DNA of 10,360 nucleotides from the NCBI GenBank assembly GCA_028291445.1, contig JAQGIA010000576.1, positions 1 through 10,360 of the forward strand, given 5' to 3'. Position 1 is the first letter of the stretch; each line of letters begins with the position of its first letter. A model generated the notes under the pieces. It did not search any database, was not told the DNA's origin, and saw nothing but the letters and a program-made list of their open reading frames with translations. The position numbers were made by a program, and so were the translations under genes. Below are positions 6,153 through 10,360 of the stretch, in pieces. The stretch is from Belnapia sp. (GTDB lineage Bacteria; Pseudomonadota; Alphaproteobacteria; Acetobacterales; Acetobacteraceae).

Positions 6153-7460
6153 TCAACGCCGCATGTTGATGGTGTCCTGCAGCATCTCGTCGGCCGTGGT
6201 GACCACCTTGGTATTGGCGGTATAGGCCCGCTGAGCGACGATCAGCTTGGTGAATTCCGTGGCGATATCGACGTTCGAGCGCTCGATCGAGCCGACGATC
6301 AGCTTGCCGACGCCGTTCGAGGCGGCATCCGTCACCCGCGCCTCGCCGGATTCGGGCGTGCGCATGAAGGCCTGGCCATCGAGCCGCTGCAGCTTGTCGG
6401 GATCGTTGAAGGAGACCAGCGGGACCCGGGCGATGACGCGGCTCTGGCCGTTGTCGTAGTTCACCGCGACATCGCCGTTGGTGCGGGTGCTCAGGCTGGA
6501 GAAGGCGCCGAGCGGCACGCCGTCCTGGGACCGGTTGCGCACGGTGAATTCGGTGCCGGCATACTGGGTCAGGCCGGCGGACCGGCTGAACTGGCCAAGC
6601 GACAGGCTGACGGTCTGGGCACCCTCGCCGAAGTCGACGGTGAAGCTGAAGGCGGCCGGATCGTCGGTGGCGCTGGTCGCCGGCGGCACGACGGAACCCG
6701 TGGCGGCGCCGAAGGTGCCGATGGTGCCATCCGTCACCGGCGGCGAAGCCGCGGCGCCGAAATTCAGCCCGATATCGCCGCGGATGGGATTGCTGATGTC
6801 GTCGGCGACCTTGACCTGCAAGGTCCAGACATTGGCCGCGCCGGGGGTGAAGAGCAGTTCGACCGCGTGCTGCCGGCCGAGCGTGTCGTAGAGCTGTGCC
6901 TGGGTCGATACCGGCAATAGCGCGGTGGCATCCGCCGGCAGGTTGGCGGAGAGGGTGATCTCGCTGGTGGCGACCGGATTGAAGACCTGCTGGTTGACCC
7001 GGATCGGCTCGATGATGGTGCGGTCCGGATTGCCGGTGCCGTCGACCGGCCAGCCCTGCAGGTAATAGCCCGAGCCGTTGACCAGGTAGCCATCCTGGTC
7101 GCGGTTGAAGTCCCCGGCGCGCGAGAAGAACTGGCGTTCGTCGAAGACCGGCTGGCCATTGGTCGTGCCCTTGGCCTGGGCGACGCTGAAGAAGCCCTGG
7201 CCGCCGATGGCCATGGACAGCCCGCCCTCGGCCTGCTCGATCGTGCCCTGCACCGTGTTGGTATAGGAGGGCAGGGCGATGACGGCGCCGGGCAGGTTAT
7301 TGGTCTGGCTGGAGGAGGTGATGTAGGAGACGAAGTTGGTGTCGACCCGCTTGTAGCCGACGGTCTGACTATTGGCGATATTGTCGGAGATATTGCCGAG
7401 CGAGCGGCTTTGCGCCGTCAGGCCGCTGATCGCGGCGGTAAGCGAGCCAAACAGGGACAT
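6153..7460 (-). CDS. flgE: FlgE, flagellar hook protein
   Basis: A 435-residue hook subunit. The N-terminus M-S-L-F-G-S-L-T-A-A-I-S-G-L plus the signature N-I-A-N-S-Q-T-V-G-Y-K-R (27-38) define the D0/rod domain. Near the middle are Y-L-Q-G-W-P-V-D-G-T-G-N, the common FlgE region Y-D-T-L-G-R-Q-H-A-V-E-L and a Phe-rich D1/D2 part. The C-terminus has S-N-V-D-I-A-T-E-F-T-K-L-I-V-A-Q-R-A-Y-T, then N-T-K-V-V-T-T-A-D-E-M-L, the flg_bbr C-terminal motif. The open frame runs 60 codons further upstream, but GGAG 8 nt before the ATG at 7460, and the start of homology there, fix the start. It is the first gene of the flgE-flgK-flgL-flbT unit. A sigma-54 type promoter lies about 75-90 bp upstream. Hook subunits polymerise under the FlgD cap, and their length is controlled by FliK; both genes lie divergently next door. 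Confidence 0.95.
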   Translation of the reverse strand: MSLFGSLTAAISGLTAQSRSLGNISDNIANSQTVGYKRVDTNFVSYITSSSQTNNLPGAVIALPSYTNTVQGTIEQAEGGLSMAIGGQGFFSVAQAKGTTNGQPVFDERQFFSRAGDFNRDQDGYLVNGSGYYLQGWPVDGTGNPDRTIIEPIRVNQQVFNPVATSEITLSANLPADATALLPVSTQAQLYDTLGRQHAVELLFTPGAANVWTLQVKVADDISNPIRGDIGLNFGAAASPPVTDGTIGTFGAATGSVVPPATSATDDPAAFSFTVDFGEGAQTVSLSLGQFSRSAGLTQYAGTEFTVRNRSQDGVPLGAFSSLSTRTNGDVAVNYDNGQSRVIARVPLVSFNDPDKLQRLDGQAFMRTPESGEARVTDAASNGVGKLIVGSIERSNVDIATEFTKLIVAQRAYTANTKVVTTADEMLQDTINMRR

Positions 7461-7468
7461 GGTCCAAT

Positions 7469-7472
7469 CTCC
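7469..7472 (-). promoter_or_regulatory. Ribosome binding site that fixes the flgE start
   Basis: GGAG on the minus strand lies 8 nt before the ATG at 7460. The predicted sigma-54 start point (about 7524) lies downstream of most of the longer open frame, which rules out the upstream start at 7640. Confidence 0.75.
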
Positions 7473-7534
7473 GTCATGCGCGCCCGTGGACCCGATGCGA
7501 CGGGACCGGCAGCAGGCGATCAGCGACCAGCTAC

Positions 7535-7550
7535 AGCAGGGGCCGTGCCA
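7535..7550 (-). promoter_or_regulatory. Sigma-54 (RpoN) promoter for the flgE-flgK-flgL-flbT operon
   Basis: Read on the minus strand from 7550 the sequence is TGGCACGGCCCCTGCT. GG (7549-7548) and GC (7537-7536) are separated by exactly 10 nt, as required for the -24/-12 elements. All seven bases of TGGCACG and three of four of TTGC match the known consensus. The predicted transcription start is near 7524, giving a leader of about 64 nt before the flgE ATG. Position, orientation and the known sigma-54 control of hook genes in alphaproteobacteria all agree. Activity is not shown by sequence alone. Confidence 0.75.
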
Positions 7551-7573
7551 GGCTTGCGGCGCCATCGGCCTGC

Positions 7574-7615
7574 GGCGGCTGCCGCCTGACCGGCAGGCTT
7601 TGCCGCCTGGGCGGC
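7574..7615. promoter_or_regulatory. Palindrome-rich stretch between the two promoters; possible enhancer for a FlbD-type activator
   Basis: Three overlapping inverted repeats lie here: GGCGGC-T-GCCGCC (7574-7586), CGGCA-N5-TGCCG (7591-7605) and GCCGCC-TG-GGCGGC (7602-7615). TGCCGCCTG is also repeated directly at 7580-7588 and 7601-7609, 21 bp apart, about two helical turns. It sits between two divergent sigma-54 type promoters, where an upstream activator site must lie unless activation comes from elsewhere. The GC-rich background makes short palindromes common, so this is suggestive only. Confidence 0.4.
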
Positions 7616-7645
7616 GCGAAGTGCCGGATGGCCTGGCCATGGGCC

Positions 7646-7661
7646 TGGCGCGGCTTTCGCA
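7646..7661 (+). promoter_or_regulatory. Sigma-54 (RpoN) promoter for fliK-flgD
   Basis: The sequence TGGCGCGGCTTTCGCA has GG (7647-7648) and GC (7659-7660) exactly 10 nt apart. It matches TGGCACG at six of seven positions and TTGC at three of four. The predicted start is near 7672, 19 nt before the fliK ATG at 7691. This supports that ATG over the upstream in-frame start at 7628, which would lie before the promoter. It faces away from the flgE promoter, with about 95 bp between them. Confidence 0.65.
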
Positions 7662-7690
7662 GAGGCTGCGTCACGCTGGACCGGATCCCC

Positions 7691-9616
7691 ATGGACACTG
7701 CCGCAAGCCTGCCGCCCCCGGTGGCATCGCCAGCCGCCCCGCCGCCCCGACCGCGCGATACCGCCGCCGGCAGCGGCTTCGCCGGCGTGTTGCGGCGCAT
7801 GGAGCAGCCGGCCGTCGCCGGTTCGGCGACGAACGCCGCCGTGGTCGGGGAGGCCGGCGCGGCGCCGGCGGGCGGCGGATCGGATGCGGGACCGGCTGCC
7901 GGAATGGCCGGCCCCCAGGCGGCCAGCGCCGGAACCCAGAATGGCGCGAGCCAAGGCGGCGGCACCCAGGCGCCGGGGAGCGTCAGCCGCGACATGAGGT
8001 TGGCGGCGAGCCAGGCAACGGGTCTGGCGAAGCCCGGGGACGGCGCCCCCCCCAATGGCCCCGACCCGGTTCCCAGACTGCCGGCGGTCTCGCCTTTGGC
8101 CGCTGCCCTGCCAGCCGGACAGCGGCCGGAGGGGGTGGCGAAGGGCGCGGAGACGGCAGCGGCTTCGGCGAAACCGCAGGGTGCGGGCGGGCCGGCCCCT
8201 GCCGCTGCATTGCCGCGGCCGCTCCCTGGCTTGGCCCCGGAGCCAGCAGGCGGCGCCCTGGCAGCCACCTCCGCCCAGACGCCCGGTCTGGTCCTGGACG
8301 GTACGGCCGCTGGCGAGGTGTCGGCGGAGGAGAGGCAGGATCCGGTGCTGCCGATGGCCGACCCTACGGCTGGCTTGCCCGCAGGCCCATTCCAGCCCGC
8401 GTTGCCGCAACCGGCATGGCTGCAGGCCGGCCTGGGCCTGCCTGGGCTTCCCCCTAGCCAGGCTTCGGCGGGTCCGGCCAACTCCGGATCGTCGTCACCG
8501 GCAGCGGTCAAGGCTGACGCAGCGGCTTCGGAGGCGCTGCGACCCTCGCAGCCGCCGCTTGGCGAGAGTAGTGCGGCCAGGGTGGCCGACCGTTCGGGCG
8601 TGCCATCGGCCGCCTTTGCCGCACCGCTCGGGACCGAAGAAGCCACGGCCGGTGGTCCCGGCGCGACCGGGCCCGGTCGCCTGGGTCCCGCGGCTTCGCT
8701 TACGTGGCAAGCCCCAGAACCCATGGTAGGATCCATGATCGCATCGGCCTCCGCTCCGGCGCCGCCGCGCACCGCCGGCGGGACCGTGGCACGGCCCATG
8801 GTGGTGGCCGCATCGGCCGGGCAGGTGGCGGCGGCCGCGACAGCCAAGGCGGCCATCCCCACGGCGGCCATGCAGCCGGAGGCCGAGCCGGTGCCGGTGG
8901 ACGGCCAGCCAGCCACCGCTTGGCTCAAGGTGGCGCCGGCCGCCCGGCCTGCCATCGGTGCGGCCATGCCGGGGCAGCCAGCGGAGAAGCTCAGGGACCA
9001 GCCAGGAGACCCGGCAGCCGTGCAGGCCTTGGGGCCGCAGGTCGCGGGGCAGGGGCATTTCCCTGCCTCGGCCGGGCTCAGTGCCGCGCCCCCCGGCACG
9101 ACCACCGCAGCCACGCCGCCTGCCGCCTATAGCCCGCCTCCGGCCCCGCCGGCCCGGCAGGTCGCCCAGGTGACCATCGCCATGGCACTGGGCGCGGGCC
9201 GGTCACCGCGGCTGCTGGTGGCCTTGGAGCCGGAGTCATTGGGCCGGGTGGAGATCCGCATCGAGCGGGGCGCCGACGGCGAAGCGGCCTCGGTGCGGGT
9301 GCTGGCGGAACGGCCGGAAACCCTCGCCCTGTTGCAACGGGACGCCCGCGATCTCGACCGTGCGCTGGTCCAAGCGGGTATCGCACTGGCCGATGGCGCG
9401 ATGCAATTCGGCCTTACCGGCGATGACCGTGGTTCCCAAGGGCAGCAGCCGGCGAGCCAGGGGAATGGCCAGGGGAATGGCCAGCGCATGGGTCAGGGGC
9501 CAGGCCGCCACGGGCCGGGCCGAGGCTTCGGTCAGGGTGGCGGTTCGTCCCACGGCCTCGATCCGGCCGGGCGGTTGGCCGCGCTGACCTTGTCCCTTCT
9601 CGATATCGCAGTCTGA
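7691..9616 (+). CDS. fliK: FliK, flagellar hook-length control protein
   Basis: A 641-residue protein. About the first 490 residues are Ala/Pro/Gly-rich, without visible domains, as expected for the disordered ruler part. The C-terminal flg_hook domain (PF02120 type) spans about residues 490-580, with the hallmark L-E-P-E-S-L-G-R-V-E-I-R-I (512-524), then V-R-V-L-A-E-R-P-E-T-L-A-L-L and D-L-D-R-A-L-V-Q-A-G-I. It ends in a Gly/Gln/Arg-rich tail with a 12-bp tandem repeat, then a short hydrophobic segment. FliK is secreted during hook growth and switches FlhB from hook to filament export at the right length. The ATG at 7691 was chosen because a sigma-54 type promoter sits just before it; its ribosome site (GGA, about 10 nt upstream) is weak. 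An upstream start at 7628 is possible if another promoter is used. flgD follows 13 nt after the stop. The N-terminal part evolves fast, so naming rests on the C-terminal domain and neighbours. Confidence 0.9.
   Translation: MDTAASLPPPVASPAAPPPRPRDTAAGSGFAGVLRRMEQPAVAGSATNAAVVGEAGAAPAGGGSDAGPAAGMAGPQAASAGTQNGASQGGGTQAPGSVSRDMRLAASQATGLAKPGDGAPPNGPDPVPRLPAVSPLAAALPAGQRPEGVAKGAETAAASAKPQGAGGPAPAAALPRPLPGLAPEPAGGALAATSAQTPGLVLDGTAAGEVSAEERQDPVLPMADPTAGLPAGPFQPALPQPAWLQAGLGLPGLPPSQASAGPANSGSSSPAAVKADAAASEALRPSQPPLGESSAARVADRSGVPSAAFAAPLGTEEATAGGPGATGPGRLGPAASLTWQAPEPMVGSMIASASAPAPPRTAGGTVARPMVVAASAGQVAAAATAKAAIPTAAMQPEAEPVPVDGQPATAWLKVAPAARPAIGAAMPGQPAEKLRDQPGDPAAVQALGPQVAGQGHFPASAGLSAAPPGTTTAATPPAAYSPPPAPPARQVAQVTIAMALGAGRSPRLLVALEPESLGRVEIRIERGADGEAASVRVLAERPETLALLQRDARDLDRALVQAGIALADGAMQFGLTGDDRGSQGQQPASQGNGQGNGQRMGQGPGRHGPGRGFGQGGGSSHGLDPAGRLAALTLSLLDIAV
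9457..9484 (+). repeat. 12-bp tandem repeat in the FliK tail
   Basis: CCAGGGGAATGG occurs at 9457-9468 and 9469-9480, followed by CCAG. It encodes Q-G-N-G-Q-G-N-G-Q within the Gly/Gln-rich tail after the flg_hook domain. The unit is a multiple of three, so copy changes would keep the frame. Confidence 0.85.
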
Positions 9617-9629
9617 CGGAGCAACACCG

Positions 9630-10292
9630 ATGAGCGGCACCATCCAGGGTACCGGCACCACGACCGGCACTGACACGAAGGCGAAGCCCAGCGGCCTCGC
9701 CGGGGACTTCAACACCTTCCTGACCTTGCTGACCGCGCAGCTGAAGAACCAGGACCCGACCAAGGCGATGGACACCAACGAGATGACCAACCAGCTCGTC
9801 TCCTTCGCGTCGGTCGAGCAGCAGATCGCGGTGAACACCAACCTCGGCAAGCTGATCGGCCTGCAACAGACCGCCCAGCTGACCGCGGCCGCGCCGATGA
9901 TCGGCCAGACGGTGGAGGTCGACAGCGACCGGCTCAGCCTGCAATCCGGCACCGCCCGGCTGCGGTTGCCTGCGGCCGACGTGGCGAAGCAGGCCGTGGT
10001 ACGGATTTTCGATGCGGCCGGCGGGCTGCTGAAGGAGGAGACGGTCAAGCTCGACTCCGCCGCGCAGGACTGGCGCTGGGATGGCCGCGCCGGCACCAAT
10101 GCCTCGCAGCCGGATGGCGCCTATCGCTTCACCGTCTCCGGCACGGATGCCACGGGCGGGGCGCAACCGATCACCGCGACGGTGCTCGGCACCGCCACGG
10201 CGGCGACGCGGCTGACCGGCGGCGACATGCAGATCGACCTGGGCAAGCTCGCGGTGGGCTTCAATGCGGTACGCAGCCTCGGCATCCGGTAG
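9630..10292 (+). CDS. flgD: FlgD, flagellar hook assembly (cap) protein
   Basis: A 220-residue exported scaffold that caps the growing hook and lets FlgE subunits fold in place. The N-terminal FlgD domain is clear: F-N-T-F-L-T-L-L-T-A-Q-L-K-N-Q-D-P-T (residues 27-44), then M-D-T-N-E-M-T-N-Q-L-V-S-F-A-S-V-E-Q-Q (47-65). The centre fits the FlgD Ig-like region (V-V-R-I-F-D-A-A-G-G, W-R-W-D-G-R, D-G-A-Y-R-F). The C-terminus ends with a short strand segment (L-A-V-G-F-N-A-V) typical of the family. GGAG lies 8 nt before the ATG at 9630, itself 13 nt after the fliK stop, so fliK and flgD form one operon. Length is normal. Confidence 0.95.
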   Translation: MSGTIQGTGTTTGTDTKAKPSGLAGDFNTFLTLLTAQLKNQDPTKAMDTNEMTNQLVSFASVEQQIAVNTNLGKLIGLQQTAQLTAAAPMIGQTVEVDSDRLSLQSGTARLRLPAADVAKQAVVRIFDAAGGLLKEETVKLDSAAQDWRWDGRAGTNASQPDGAYRFTVSGTDATGGAQPITATVLGTATAATRLTGGDMQIDLGKLAVGFNAVRSLGIR

Positions 10293-10318
10293 TCCGCGAC
10301 CGCATCGGGTGGGCGCCG

Positions 10319-10360
10319 CTATCGTGCCGCGGGTGCGGCAGCCGGCGCCGCGGCAGCCGG
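10319..10360 (-). CDS. Possible C-terminal tail of a minus-strand protein cut by the window edge
   Basis: Read on the minus strand from the right edge there is an open frame of 13 residues, P-A-A-A-A-P-A-A-A-P-A-A-R, ending in TAG at 10319-10321. Ala/Pro-rich tails like this are common at the ends of proteins in such genomes, and the gene would converge on flgD. The fragment is too short to prove coding; a gene starting downstream or non-coding sequence is equally possible. The same bases contain a 6-bp hairpin (TGCCGC 10325-10330 with GCGGCA 10335-10340). Confidence 0.25.
   Translation of the reverse strand, partial: PAAAAPAAAPAAR

Noticed and set aside
5374..6225. 283-codon plus-strand open frame
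   Set aside because: Antisense to flgK, with no recognisable motif.
7531..9114. 527-codon minus-strand open frame opposite fliK
   Set aside because: Low-complexity Ala/Gly/Pro translation, a shadow of the GC-rich fliK frame. The plus strand has the flg_hook domain and continues into flgD.
1..10360. Insertion sequence, prophage, CRISPR array, tRNA or rRNA
   Set aside because: No transposase, integrase, regular repeat-spacer pattern, or tRNA/rRNA-like sequence was recognised on either strand.

Overview
The window is very GC-rich with strongly G/C-ending codons. Its gene content is typical of an alphaproteobacterium: FlbT, a Bug-type solute-binding protein, a duplicated AbrB-family membrane protein and alphaproteobacterial-style hook proteins. 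The overall style resembles Acetobacteraceae/Roseomonas or a related Rhodospirillales group. That placement is inference from protein style, not from a search.

Left part (1-2205), metabolic or accessory genes. The window opens inside the C-terminal end of a Bug/TctC-family periplasmic binding protein. A CX5R protein tyrosine/dual-specificity phosphatase follows on the same strand, and a nested inverted repeat lies against its start codon. An AbrB-family membrane protein converges on the phosphatase, with a small hairpin between the two ends.

Right part (2246-10292), flagellar hook cluster. A small plus-strand gene with a FlaG-like core (2246-2734) converges on a minus-strand operon read flgE > flgK > flgL > flbT. 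These encode the hook, the two hook-filament junction proteins and the flagellin post-transcriptional regulator. Good Shine-Dalgarno sequences fix the starts of flgE, flgL and flbT inside longer open frames. Divergent from flgE is fliK > flgD, encoding the hook-length ruler/export switch and the hook cap. One transcription unit therefore makes the hook subunit and junction proteins, and the divergent one makes the factors that cap the growing hook and measure its length.

The 230-bp flgE-fliK intergenic region carries two back-to-back sigma-54 (RpoN) type promoters. Each has GG and GC dinucleotides exactly 10 nt apart, and a palindrome-rich stretch that could be a shared enhancer lies between them. 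This fits the sigma-54 control of middle flagellar genes known in Caulobacter and relatives. Other non-coding structure includes a perfect 21-bp-stem hairpin that swallows the flbT stop codon, and several smaller hairpins at gene ends.

No mobile element, CRISPR array, tRNA or rRNA was seen. I found no convincing new multi-gene system. The points most worth a second look are the divergent sigma-54 control region, the FlaG-like gene, the flbT-end palindrome, flbT without an adjacent flaF, and the hairpin over the phosphatase start.
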